A stretch of DNA of 8,403 nt from an uncultured bacterium (GTDB taxonomy: Bacteria > Pseudomonadota > Gammaproteobacteria > Burkholderiales > Burkholderiaceae_F). A program made the translations under genes and the position numbers. Where the stretch lies: the NCBI GenBank assembly GCA_905215795.1, contig CAJMRV010000074.1, positions 1-8,403 of the forward strand, written 5' to 3'. This document shows positions 1 to 6,729 of the stretch, piece by piece. The stretch's first letter is position 1, and each line of letters begins with the position of its first letter. The notes below the pieces were generated by a model, which saw only the letters and a program-made list of their open reading frames with translations, had not been told where the DNA came from and did not search any database.

Positions 1-625
1 CGAGCTTGCCGAGAACAACCGAGATCTCCTCCTCGGTGGGAGGGAAGACGGGGCCGGCGATCTTCGTGAAGAAGCGCCTGAAGTACTCGCGCTTCTCCTC
101 GTCGCTGCCGAAGCGCTGGGCGCCGAAGAGGAGCGAGGCGACCACCGAGACGTTCCCGAAGCCGGTGAAGAAGTTCCCCGAGGCCGACGAAAGCGAGCAG
201 AGCGTCGCGACGCGGTTCGGGCACTGCATGGCCAGGCTCTGGGCGATCATCCCGCCCATCGAGGCGCCGAGCACGTGGGCGCGGCGCACGCCGAGCTCGT
301 TGAGGACGCGTTCGATGTCGAAAGCCATGTCCTCGAGGGCGTAGACGTTCTGGACCTTCATGCGCAGGGCCGAGCGCACGACCGCCGAGAGGATCTCCCG
401 GGTGTGCGGCTTCACCTCGTCGAAGCGGGTGCTCCGCCCACTGTCCCGGTTGTCGATCGTGACGACCTGGAATCCCTTCCGGACGAGCGAGACGATGAAG
501 GATTTGGGCCACAATGAACTCGACATACCCAAACCCATAACCAATACAATAACGGGAGCATCTGCATCGCCGTAACGGGCGTAGGCGTAATCGAACTTGT
601 TGTATCTCAGTATCGACATCTCCAT
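1..625 (-). CDS. Alpha/beta-fold hydrolase, 3' end cut by window edge
   Basis: This is the N-terminal part (208 complete codons) of an alpha/beta hydrolase read leftward, with no stop before the window edge. Seen in the translation: an early strand and loop with VMGLGMSSSLW (about residues 29-39) in the usual oxyanion-loop position, DNRDSGRS (58-65), and the nucleophile elbow GASMGG (120-125) with Ser122 as predicted nucleophile. The catalytic Asp/Glu and His would lie in the missing C-terminal part. The DNRDSGRS plus GASMGG pattern is common in esterase-like or haloalkane-dehalogenase-like alpha/beta hydrolases of proteobacteria, so the substrate cannot be stated. There is no signal peptide, so it is probably cytoplasmic. 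The start at 625 (MEMSILRY) is chosen because AGGAG lies 7 bases upstream; Met3 at 619 is the alternative. It is divergent from fmt. Its first 40 or so codons are much more AT-rich than the rest and include ATA and AGA. Confidence 0.88.
   Translation of the reverse strand, partial: MEMSILRYNKFDYAYARYGDADAPVIVLVMGLGMSSSLWPKSFIVSLVRKGFQVVTIDNRDSGRSTRFDEVKPHTREILSAVVRSALRMKVQNVYALEDMAFDIERVLNELGVRRAHVLGASMGGMIAQSLAMQCPNRVATLCSLSSASGNFFTGFGNVSVVASLLFGAQRFGSDEEKREYFRRFFTKIAGPVFPPTEEEISVVLGKL
520..550 (+). promoter_or_regulatory. Candidate sigma-70 promoter toward fmt, inside hydrolase gene
   Basis: TCGACA (520-525) matches the -35 consensus at 5 of 6 positions, and TACAAT (545-550) matches the -10 at 5 of 6. 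The 19-base spacer is longer than ideal. It lies in the AT-rich 5' part of the divergent hydrolase gene, so an fmt transcript would start near 557 with a leader of about 130 bases. This is inferred from sequence match only. Confidence 0.25.
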
Positions 626-690
626 TGGCCTTCTCCTGGGAATGCAGCGCCTTTCCGTTTCAATTCAAGACTGAAAAGAAAACATCTGCC
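626..690. promoter_or_regulatory. Divergent intergenic region between hydrolase gene and fmt
   Basis: These 65 bases separate two divergent start codons and are clearly less GC-rich than the flanking genes, particularly 655-690. The region should hold or border promoters for both directions. No good -35/-10 pair is visible on either strand within it. The best minus-strand match is weak: ATGGCA and TTGAAT separated by 18 bases, with the -35 overlapping the fmt start. A short inverted repeat, TTTCA (658-662) and TGAAA (672-676) with 9 bases between, could be a protein site but is too short to rely on. The fmt start has only an A-rich stretch (674-682) in place of a clear Shine-Dalgarno sequence. 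Confidence 0.45.
633..637 (-). promoter_or_regulatory. Ribosome binding site of the hydrolase gene
   Basis: On the minus strand AGGAG lies 7 bases before the ATG at 625-623 and 13 bases before the ATG at 619-617. The spacing favours the first ATG and decides the start. Confidence 0.7.
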
Positions 691-1647
691 ATGAAAATCG
701 TTTTTGCGGGCACGCCCGACTTCGCCGCCAAGGCTTTGGAAAAACTCATCGAGGCGGGGCACGAGATCGCCTGCGTGCTCACGCAGCCGGACCGTCCGAG
801 CGGGCGCGGCATGAAGCTCACCGCCTCGCCCGTGAAGTCGCTCGCCCTTGAAAACAATATACCAGTGCTCACGCCCGTGACACTGAGTTTCAAGAAGGCC
901 CCCGAGGAAAGCGAGAGGATCCTCGCCGAGCTCGAGGCGACCGGCGCCGACGTCTTCGTCGTGGCGGCCTACGGCCTGATCCTTCCCGTGAGGTTCCTCG
1001 AATTCGCCCGCGGCGTCGGTGTCGACGGCGACATCCGCGCGATCAACATCCACGCGAGCCTGCTGCCGCGCTGGCGCGGCGCCGCGCCGATCGCCCGCGC
1101 GATCGAATCCGGCGACGCCACGACGGGTGTGACCCTCATGAAGATGGAGGCGGGCCTGGACACCGGCCCCATGATCGTCAAGGCCGAACGCCCGATCCTG
1201 CCCGGACACACCCACGCCACGCTCACCGATGAAATGGCGGAGCTCGGCGCCGAGCTCCTCGTCGAGGCGCTCTCGCACCCGGACACGCTCACCTGGGAGG
1301 CCCAGCCCGAGGAAGGCGTCACCTACGCCGAGAAGCTCCTCAAGACGGAGGCCCCGATCGACTGGAACCGTCCGGCCGCGGCCGTCGCCCGCCGCATCAT
1401 GGCGTTCAATCCGTTCCCGGGGAGCACCTTCGAGAAGGACGGCCTCACCATGAAGGTCTGGCTCGCCCACGCCGTCGAGGGCGAAGGCCGCCCCGGCGAG
1501 GTGATCCGCGTCACCCGCGACGAACTCGTCGTCGCCTGCGCCGAAGGCGCCGTGAGCCTCACCGAACTGCAGCGTCCCGGCAAGCGCCGCATGGACGTGG
1601 CCTCGTTCCTGCAGAGCACCCGTTTTGAAGAAGGGGAGGACCTCTGA
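691..1647 (+). CDS. fmt: Methionyl-tRNA formyltransferase
   Basis: Fmt transfers a formyl group from 10-formyltetrahydrofolate to Met-tRNAfMet in the cytoplasm, making the initiator tRNA. The 318-residue product is close to the usual 315 or so. It opens with MKIVFAGTPDFA, followed by TQPDRPSGRG (31-40), AYGLILP (93-99) and the folate-site signature SLLPRWRGAAP (123-133). Catalytic residues known from E. coli (Asn106, His108, Asp144) correspond to Asn119, His121 and Asp157 with matching spacing. The C-terminal tRNA-binding domain follows (about 210-318; FNPFPGS near 239-245). A TTG codon in frame at 625 would add 22 residues, but these are not family-like and coincide with the divergent gene's start, so ATG 691 is chosen. 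Relative to E. coli there are small insertions around residues 65-85 and 104-115. The stop overlaps the rsmB start (ATGA). The usual partner def is not adjacent. Confidence 0.97.
   Translation: MKIVFAGTPDFAAKALEKLIEAGHEIACVLTQPDRPSGRGMKLTASPVKSLALENNIPVLTPVTLSFKKAPEESERILAELEATGADVFVVAAYGLILPVRFLEFARGVGVDGDIRAINIHASLLPRWRGAAPIARAIESGDATTGVTLMKMEAGLDTGPMIVKAERPILPGHTHATLTDEMAELGAELLVEALSHPDTLTWEAQPEEGVTYAEKLLKTEAPIDWNRPAAAVARRIMAFNPFPGSTFEKDGLTMKVWLAHAVEGEGRPGEVIRVTRDELVVACAEGAVSLTELQRPGKRRMDVASFLQSTRFEEGEDL
1635..1640 (+). promoter_or_regulatory. Ribosome binding site of rsmB within fmt
   Basis: GGAGGA sits in the last codons of fmt, 6 bases before the rsmB ATG at 1647. It is the strongest Shine-Dalgarno sequence in the window and supports this start. 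With the ATGA overlap it suggests coupled translation. Confidence 0.75.
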
Positions 1648-2969
1648 TGACCGACGCAAAACCCAAGCAGCTCTCCCTGGGGACCATCCTCAAGGCCTGC
1701 GCCTCCGCACAGTGGCGCTTCAACCGCGGCATGTCGATCAACTCCACGCTCGGGCCCGCCCTGGGCGCCCTCGATCCGGCGAGCCGCGCCACGGCCCAGG
1801 CCATCGTCTATGAGAGCCTGCGCCGCCACGCCTTCATCAACCTCGTGATCGAGCGGTGCGCCCGCAACGAACCCACGATCGAAGTGCGCTCCCTCCTCGA
1901 GGTGTCGCTCGCCGCGCTCATGATGCGCTTCTCCGACTTCACCGTCGTCTCCCAGGCCGTCGAGGCCGCCAAGAGCGTGCCCGCGACCGCCAAGGCCGCC
2001 GGCTTCATCAACGCCGTGCTCCGCAACTTCCTGCGCCGCCGCGAGGAGTTCGAAAAGGAGGCCGCCGAGGATCCCGAGGTCCGCTACAACGCGCCCTCCT
2101 GGTGGATCGACAAGGTGCGCCGCGCGCTCCCCGATGACGCCGAACAGGTGCTCACGAGCGCCCTCGAACCGCCGCCCATGACGATCCGCGTGAACCGCCG
2201 TCAAACGACGCCCGAGAAGTACCTCGCCGAACTCGCCGCCGCCGGCGTCGAGGCCGTGCAGGTGGGTCCCGACGCGCTCCGCATCGTCGACCCGGTCCCC
2301 GTCGAACGCCTCCCGGGGTTTTCCGAAGGGAAGTGCTCGGTCCAGGACGCGGGCACCCAGCTCGCCGCCCACCTGCTCCCCGTCGCCCCCGGCGCACGGG
2401 TGCTCGACGCCTGCGCGGCGCCGGGCGGCAAGACCTGCCACCTCCTCGAACTCAACGACTGCAGGATGACCGCACTTGAGATCGACCCGAGGCGCGCCGC
2501 GAAGATCCGCGAGAACCTCGAGCGCCTCGGCCTCGAGGCGAAGCTCGTCGTCTCCGACGCCCTCGAGACGGAGAAGTGGTGGGACGGAGAACCCTTCGAC
2601 GCGATCCTGCTCGACGCCCCGTGCTCGGCGAGCGGCGTCGTGCGCCGCCAGCCCGACACGCCGTGGCTGCGCCGCCCCTCGGACATGAAGCAGCTCGCCC
2701 GCCTCCAGAAGGCGCTCCTCGAGACGATGTGGGGCACCCTCAGGAAGGGCGGACACCTCCTTTACGCGACCTGCTCGATCTTCCCCGAGGAAGGCCGGGA
2801 CCAGGTCCGGGCCTTTCTTGCAGCGCATCCCGAGGCCCGTCCGGTTGGAATGCCCGGAGCAAAGCAGGGTATGATGGTCCTGGTTCCCGAAGAATCGGAA
2901 TGGACCCCGGGCGAGTGCGTCCCGGGCGTTCACGACGGCTTCTTCTACGCTTTGTTGAAAAAGGAATGA
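1647..2969 (+). CDS. rsmB: 16S rRNA (cytosine-967-C5)-methyltransferase
   Basis: RsmB (Sun/Fmu) uses S-adenosylmethionine to make m5C967 in 16S rRNA. The 440-residue product is close to E. coli RsmB (429). An N-terminal NusB-like all-helical RNA-binding domain covers about 10-135, with the typical AGFINAVLRNFLRR run at 118-131. A short RNA-binding linker with MTIRVNRR (178-185) follows, then the Rossmann methyltransferase domain. SAM motif I is LDACAAPGGKT (253-263), the acidic end of the next strand is ALEIDP (276-281), motif IV is LDAPCSASG (322-330; Cys326 resolves the covalent intermediate) and motif VI is YATCSIFPEE (373-382; Cys376 is the catalytic nucleophile). All key residues are present. 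It overlaps fmt by 4 bases and ends 1 base before the DUF4390 gene, fitting the common fmt-rsmB arrangement. Confidence 0.97.
   Translation: MTDAKPKQLSLGTILKACASAQWRFNRGMSINSTLGPALGALDPASRATAQAIVYESLRRHAFINLVIERCARNEPTIEVRSLLEVSLAALMMRFSDFTVVSQAVEAAKSVPATAKAAGFINAVLRNFLRRREEFEKEAAEDPEVRYNAPSWWIDKVRRALPDDAEQVLTSALEPPPMTIRVNRRQTTPEKYLAELAAAGVEAVQVGPDALRIVDPVPVERLPGFSEGKCSVQDAGTQLAAHLLPVAPGARVLDACAAPGGKTCHLLELNDCRMTALEIDPRRAAKIRENLERLGLEAKLVVSDALETEKWWDGEPFDAILLDAPCSASGVVRRQPDTPWLRRPSDMKQLARLQKALLETMWGTLRKGGHLLYATCSIFPEEGRDQVRAFLAAHPEARPVGMPGAKQGMMVLVPEESEWTPGECVPGVHDGFFYALLKKE
2961..2965 (+). promoter_or_regulatory. Ribosome binding site of the DUF4390 gene
   Basis: AAGGA lies in the last rsmB codons, 5 bases before GTG 2971, 11 before ATG 2977 and 17 before ATG 2983. 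Spacing favours the GTG, while codon preference favours ATG 2977. The choice changes the protein by only two residues. Confidence 0.5.
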
Positions 2970-2970
2970 C

Positions 2971-3576
2971 GTGACCATGCCGATGCGTTTCCGCCGCCGA
3001 CTCCTCCTCTTATCAGGGCTGATCCTCATCGGCCTCGGGGGAGCTGTTGCGCCCGTCGCCCAGGCTGAAGAGGCCACGCTCATGGACGCCTCGCTCTCGC
3101 TGAGCGAAGCCGGCGGGAACCCCGGCCTGTTCGCGTCGACCTCCTACGAGTTCGACCTGCCCGACACCCTCAAGAACGCCCTGAGGCGCGGCATCGCGCT
3201 CTACTTCGTGCAGGAGGTGAGGATCGAGAAGAACCGCTGGTACTGGTTCGACAAGAAGATCCTCGACGCCCGCTACGTGCTCAGGCTCTCGTTCAACCCG
3301 ATCACGAGGCGCTACCGCCTCTCCTACAAGGGGCTCTCCACCGAGTTCGACGCGCTCGAACAGGTGCTCCCCTTCATCAAGAGCATCCGCCACTGGCGCA
3401 TCGCCGACTACAACCCCCTTGAGAACGCCGAGGACTACACCGTCCAGACGCGCTTCTACCTCGACACGGCCCGGCTGCCCAAGCCCATGCAGGTCACGAG
3501 CGCCGGCCGCGAGGACTGGACCGTCTCGAGCGACTGGTATCCGATCACGATCCCGCGCGAGATCGCCGATCGCTAA
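2971..3576 (+). CDS. Secreted DUF4390 family protein
   Basis: The function is unknown. The product has 201 residues from GTG 2971 (199 from ATG 2977). A clear Sec signal peptide is visible: basic MRFRRR, a hydrophobic stretch at about 11-30, then a likely signal peptidase I site after AQA (residue 32). There is no cysteine there, so it is not a lipoprotein. The mature part of about 169 residues looks like a single soluble beta-rich domain. It has YEFDLPDTLKNALRRGIALYF (138-158 region excluded; near residues 52-72), WYWFDKKI (about 90-97), RLSFNPITRRYRL (about 104-116) and a C-terminal WYPITIPRE. These match my memory of DUF4390, a betaproteobacterial family usually encoded just before an NtrY-type kinase. 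Placement between rsmB and the kinase suggests, by inference only, a periplasmic partner or modulator of the kinase sensor domain. The gap to the kinase gene is 12 bases. Confidence 0.85.
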   Translation: MTMPMRFRRRLLLLSGLILIGLGGAVAPVAQAEEATLMDASLSLSEAGGNPGLFASTSYEFDLPDTLKNALRRGIALYFVQEVRIEKNRWYWFDKKILDARYVLRLSFNPITRRYRLSYKGLSTEFDALEQVLPFIKSIRHWRIADYNPLENAEDYTVQTRFYLDTARLPKPMQVTSAGREDWTVSSDWYPITIPREIADR

Positions 3577-3582
3577 GGGGGG
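3577..3582 (+). promoter_or_regulatory. Ribosome binding site of the ntrY-like gene
   Basis: A run of six G residues directly after the DUF4390 stop, flanked by AA on both sides, sits 6 bases before ATG 3589. It is an acceptable, slightly off-consensus Shine-Dalgarno sequence and supports this start. Confidence 0.55.
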
Positions 3583-3588
3583 AACGAC

Positions 3589-5880
3589 ATGCCCAAATGG
3601 CTCCGCTACGGCATCGTCATCGGAATCGCGCTCGGCGTGATCGCCCTCTTCGGACTGGTGATCTCCAGCTCCGACACGAAGCTGTTCGACCGCTACTTCT
3701 CGATCCTGCTCTTCCTCAACATCGGCATGGCCGCCGTGCTCGGCATGGTCGTGCTCACGCTCGTCGTGCGGCTGATCCGCCGCGTGCGCCAGAAGATCTA
3801 CGGCACGCGCATGACGGCGAGCCTGGCCCTCATGACCGCCCTGATCGGCATGATTCCGGCCACCACGATCTATCTGCTCTCCACCGAGATCGTCGGACGC
3901 TCGATCGACTCCTGGTTCGACCAGCGCGTCGAAGGGGCCCTCGACTCGGGCGTGACGATCACCCGGGGGATCCTCCTCAACCTGCAGAAGCGGGCCCGCG
4001 AGGACGCCGACCGCATCGCCGCGTCGCTCTCGAAGACGCCCCCGACGCTGATCCTCTCGGAACTCCTCAAGCAGGTCGACACCAAGCCCGGGCTCGAGGC
4101 CGTGGTCTTCGACGGCAACGGCACCGCCGTGGCCTCCGCGGGCTCCAAGATCAACGCGCTGCTCCCGGACATGCCCACGCCCATGCAGATCCAGTCCGTG
4201 GCCACGACCGGACACTACAGCGCCGTGGACGGCGAGTCCTTCGACTCCTCGGAGGCCGCCCGCAATGAAAAGAACACCCTGAAGATCCGCGTGATCGTCC
4301 CAATCCACAGCATCGCCGAGGACATGGCCCCGAGCCACCTCAACCAGGGCCTGCTCGCCGGCATCGGACCGACCCGCCGCGCCCTGTACCTGCAGCTCAT
4401 CCAGCCCGTGCCCGACTCGATCGCCAAGAACGCCGTGCATCTCGTCGAGGGCTACCGCGAGTACCAGGAGATGATGCTGAGCCGCTCCTCGCTGAGGCGC
4501 CTCTACAAGCTCACCCTGACGCTCACGCTCCTCCTGACGGTCTTCGCGAGCATCACCGCCGCGCTCTCGTTTGCGAAGAAGACGACCGAGCCGGTGCTCC
4601 AGCTCGCCCGCGGCACCCGGAGGGTCGCCAACGGCGAGTTCGCGCCCATCAAGGAGTTCTCCGGCAACGGGGAGATCAACGAGCTCACGCGCTCCTTCAA
4701 CACCATGATCAAGGAGCTCAAGGAGGCCCGCACCAACCTCGAGTTCCAGCGCCAGAAGTCCGACCAGGCCCAGGCGTTCCTCGCCAAGGTGCTCACGAGC
4801 ATCTCCTCGGGCGTGATGGTCCTCGACCGCGACGGACGCCTGCTCTCGTTCAACGAGGCCGCCAAGCGCATCCTCGACGACCGGGACCTCGCCGACGGGG
4901 AGCTCCTCTCCTCGTACGAACCGGAGTTCGCCGCGTTCCTCAACTCGCGCCGCGAGAAGATGAGCGAGGAGGACGAGTCCTACAAGGCCGAGTACACGAT
5001 CGAGCACGACGAGAAGACCACGCCGCTCTACATCCAGGGCACGCCCATGAAGATCGGCGGGGAGACCGCCATCGTGGTGGTCTTCGACGACCTCACGCAG
5101 CTCATCCGCGCCCAGCGCGCCACCGCCTGGGGTGAAGTGGCACGCCGCCTCGCCCACGAGATCAAGAACCCGCTCACGCCGATCCGCCTCGCCGCGGAGC
5201 GGCTCGAATGGAAGCTCTCCAAGCGCCTCACCGACGAGGACGACAAGGCCCTCGTCAAGAAAACGACCTCGACGATCGTCATGCAGGTGGACGCGCTCAC
5301 CCAGATGGTCAACGACTTCAGGGAGTACGCGAAGCTGCCCGACGCGAAGCTGCGCGCCCTCAACCTCAACGAATTCATCGAGGCCACCGTGGCCCTCTAC
5401 CACGACGCCGGACTCGACGTCCGGCTCGAACTCGACCCGCACGCCCCGTCGATACTCGGGGACCGCGGCCAGCTCCGCCAGATCTTCCACAACCTGATCT
5501 CCAACAGCCTGGAGGCGGGAGGGAGGATCGGCGACGTACGCGTGACCATCCGCACGAAGACCGTGGCGGGCATCAACCAACCGTCGACCCCGTCCGCTGT
5601 TAAACTTTCCATCATGGACAACGGACCGGGCTTCGGTGAAAAAGTCCTTTCCTCAGCCTTCGAGCCCTACGTGACCACCAAGCCGACCGGCAGCGGCCTC
5701 GGCCTGCCCATGGTCAAGAAGATCCTCGACGAGCACGACGCGGACATCCGCCTCGAGAACATGACCGACCCGGAGACGGGCGAGGTTCTCGGCGCGCTGG
5801 TGAGCATCGTGTTCAAGGCCGCCGGCACGACCGCCGGCGGGGCTCCGGAGGAAGACGGACCGAACCAAGAAAGAGAGTGA
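3589..5880 (+). CDS. ntrY: NtrY-like membrane sensor histidine kinase
   Basis: This is a 763-residue inner-membrane histidine kinase that should phosphorylate the regulator encoded next to it. Order of parts: transmembrane segments at about 7-25, 38-62 and 77-97; an extracytoplasmic sensor region (about 100-303) bearing VVFDGNGTAVAS (172-183), reminiscent of a PAS/Cache-like fold; a fourth transmembrane segment (about 307-328); a HAMP domain (about 329-385); a PAS domain (about 395-505; GVMVLDRDGRLLSFNEAA); and the kinase core. The H-box is RRLAHEIKNPLTPIRLA (519-535) with His523 as phosphoacceptor. The N-box is HNLISNSLEA (634-643), the G1 box DNGPGFG (677-683), the F region FEPYVTTK (691-698) and the G2 box GSGLGLP (701-707). 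All catalytic boxes are intact. Four membrane segments, HAMP, PAS and the KNPLTPI H-box are the NtrY pattern. The signal is unknown. The hydrophilic tail after residue 745 is unremarkable. The regulator gene follows after 1 base. Confidence 0.92.
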   Translation: MPKWLRYGIVIGIALGVIALFGLVISSSDTKLFDRYFSILLFLNIGMAAVLGMVVLTLVVRLIRRVRQKIYGTRMTASLALMTALIGMIPATTIYLLSTEIVGRSIDSWFDQRVEGALDSGVTITRGILLNLQKRAREDADRIAASLSKTPPTLILSELLKQVDTKPGLEAVVFDGNGTAVASAGSKINALLPDMPTPMQIQSVATTGHYSAVDGESFDSSEAARNEKNTLKIRVIVPIHSIAEDMAPSHLNQGLLAGIGPTRRALYLQLIQPVPDSIAKNAVHLVEGYREYQEMMLSRSSLRRLYKLTLTLTLLLTVFASITAALSFAKKTTEPVLQLARGTRRVANGEFAPIKEFSGNGEINELTRSFNTMIKELKEARTNLEFQRQKSDQAQAFLAKVLTSISSGVMVLDRDGRLLSFNEAAKRILDDRDLADGELLSSYEPEFAAFLNSRREKMSEEDESYKAEYTIEHDEKTTPLYIQGTPMKIGGETAIVVVFDDLTQLIRAQRATAWGEVARRLAHEIKNPLTPIRLAAERLEWKLSKRLTDEDDKALVKKTTSTIVMQVDALTQMVNDFREYAKLPDAKLRALNLNEFIEATVALYHDAGLDVRLELDPHAPSILGDRGQLRQIFHNLISNSLEAGGRIGDVRVTIRTKTVAGINQPSTPSAVKLSIMDNGPGFGEKVLSSAFEPYVTTKPTGSGLGLPMVKKILDEHDADIRLENMTDPETGEVLGALVSIVFKAAGTTAGGAPEEDGPNQERE

Positions 5881-5881
5881 T

Positions 5882-6706
5882 ATGAAAAAGGTTTTAGTTG
5901 TAGACGACGAACTCGGCATCCGGAATCTGCTCTCGGAGATCCTGGAGGAGGAAGGCTACGCCGTCCTCACGGCTGAAGACGCCGCCCAGGCCCGTGAAAT
6001 CGTCCGCACGGACAAGGTCGACCTGATCCTGCTGGACATCTGGATGCCCGACACGGACGGCGTGACGCTCCTCAAGGAGTTCGGCGCCAACCACCTGCTG
6101 CGCTGCCCCGTCATCATGATGAGCGGGCACGGCACGATCGAGACCGCGATCGAGGCCACGCGCTTCGGCGCCGTGGACTTCCTCGAAAAGCCGATCGCCC
6201 TCAAGAAGCTCCTCGAGGCCTGCGAGAAGGCCATCAGCGAGTGGGACTACGAGGCCTGCGCCCGCAACACCCCGATCGGGAAGGGACGCCTGCAGATCGA
6301 GCAGGAACTGCGTGAACGCCGTGAGCGCGAACGCCTCGAACAGGAGCGCAACGCCCAGGCGAGGCCTGGCGAGCGGTGCGTCTTCAAGCTCAACGCCGAC
6401 CGTCCGGAAGGCCCCTACACCGTCGACATCGACGGCTTCGACGTCACCACCGAGGACCCGCTCCCGGTGCTCGACATCGCGCCGCTCTCGCTCACGATCG
6501 ACTTCAACCAGCCCTTCCGCGACTTCCGCGACGCCATGGAGCGCGCCTACCTGCTCAACGTCCTCAGGAAGAAGAACGGCTCGGTGATCGAGCTGAGCCG
6601 CCATGCCCACCTCGAACGCACGCACCTCTACAGGAAGCTCAAGAGCCTGGACATCGACCCCAATGAATGCTCGCACCTGGCCATCAGGGAAGCCGGGCAG
6701 AACTGA
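5882..6706 (+). CDS. Short NtrX-like response regulator, receiver plus Fis HTH, no AAA+
   Basis: This is the likely phosphorylation target of the upstream kinase and a DNA-binding regulator. It has 274 residues, against roughly 450 for standard NtrX. The receiver domain (1-120) is complete: Asp8/Asp9, phosphoacceptor Asp52 (LLDIWMPDTDG), Ser81 (MMSGHGT) and Lys103 (LEKPI). Residues 137-160 are a highly charged helix, probably coiled coil (LRERRERERLEQER). Residues about 165-210 form an unassigned segment. The C-terminus (211-260) is a Fis-type helix-turn-helix with FRDAMERAYLL and LERTHLYRKLKSL (244-256), close to the NtrX pattern MERSALHRKLK. No Walker A, Walker B or GAFTGA motif occurs, so sigma-54 activation by the usual route is not expected. 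The frame is continuous with no sign of a frameshift. ATG 5882 follows the kinase stop by 1 base, with GAGAG 4 bases upstream. It could be named ntrX by context, but the domain layout differs. Confidence 0.9.
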   Translation: MKKVLVVDDELGIRNLLSEILEEEGYAVLTAEDAAQAREIVRTDKVDLILLDIWMPDTDGVTLLKEFGANHLLRCPVIMMSGHGTIETAIEATRFGAVDFLEKPIALKKLLEACEKAISEWDYEACARNTPIGKGRLQIEQELRERRERERLEQERNAQARPGERCVFKLNADRPEGPYTVDIDGFDVTTEDPLPVLDIAPLSLTIDFNQPFRDFRDAMERAYLLNVLRKKNGSVIELSRHAHLERTHLYRKLKSLDIDPNECSHLAIREAGQN

Positions 6707-6729
6707 ACATCCGACCGGACGACCGAAAC

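Noticed and set aside
625..690. TTG-initiated N-terminal extension of Fmt (22 residues)
   Set aside because: The extension has no family resemblance, has no ribosome binding site at a suitable distance, and covers the whole intergenic region. ATG 691 begins the conserved first strand.
847..866. AT-rich patch inside fmt with an ATA codon, as an internal promoter
   Set aside because: TTGAAA at 848-853 has no -10 element at suitable spacing, and the patch falls in a variable loop of the protein where rarer codons need no special explanation.
607..1659. Minus-strand open frame of 350 codons opposite fmt
   Set aside because: It is antisense to fmt and would run into the hydrolase start region; there are no protein family features.
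1323..3083. Minus-strand open frame of 586 codons opposite fmt and rsmB
   Set aside because: It lies antisense to two clearly identified genes, has low-complexity composition, no recognisable domain and no supported start.
3013..5580. Minus-strand open frame of 855 codons opposite DUF4390 and the kinase gene
   Set aside because: It is the mirror of GC-rich third positions in the plus-strand genes. The translation is low-complexity (rich in E, G, R, V, H, D) without family motifs, while the opposite strand has complete, recognisable domains.
5598..5660. AT-richer patch late in the kinase gene as internal promoter for the regulator
   Set aside because: No -35/-10 pair with reasonable spacing could be found, and the coding sequence there (G1 box) is normal.
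6667..6729. 21-residue N-terminal extension of TrkA
   Set aside because: It overlaps the end of the regulator gene and would put unrelated residues before the conserved first Rossmann strand.
6707..6729. Possible terminator or promoter between the regulator gene and trkA
   Set aside because: The gap is only 23 bases, has no hairpin followed by a T run and no recognisable promoter elements.
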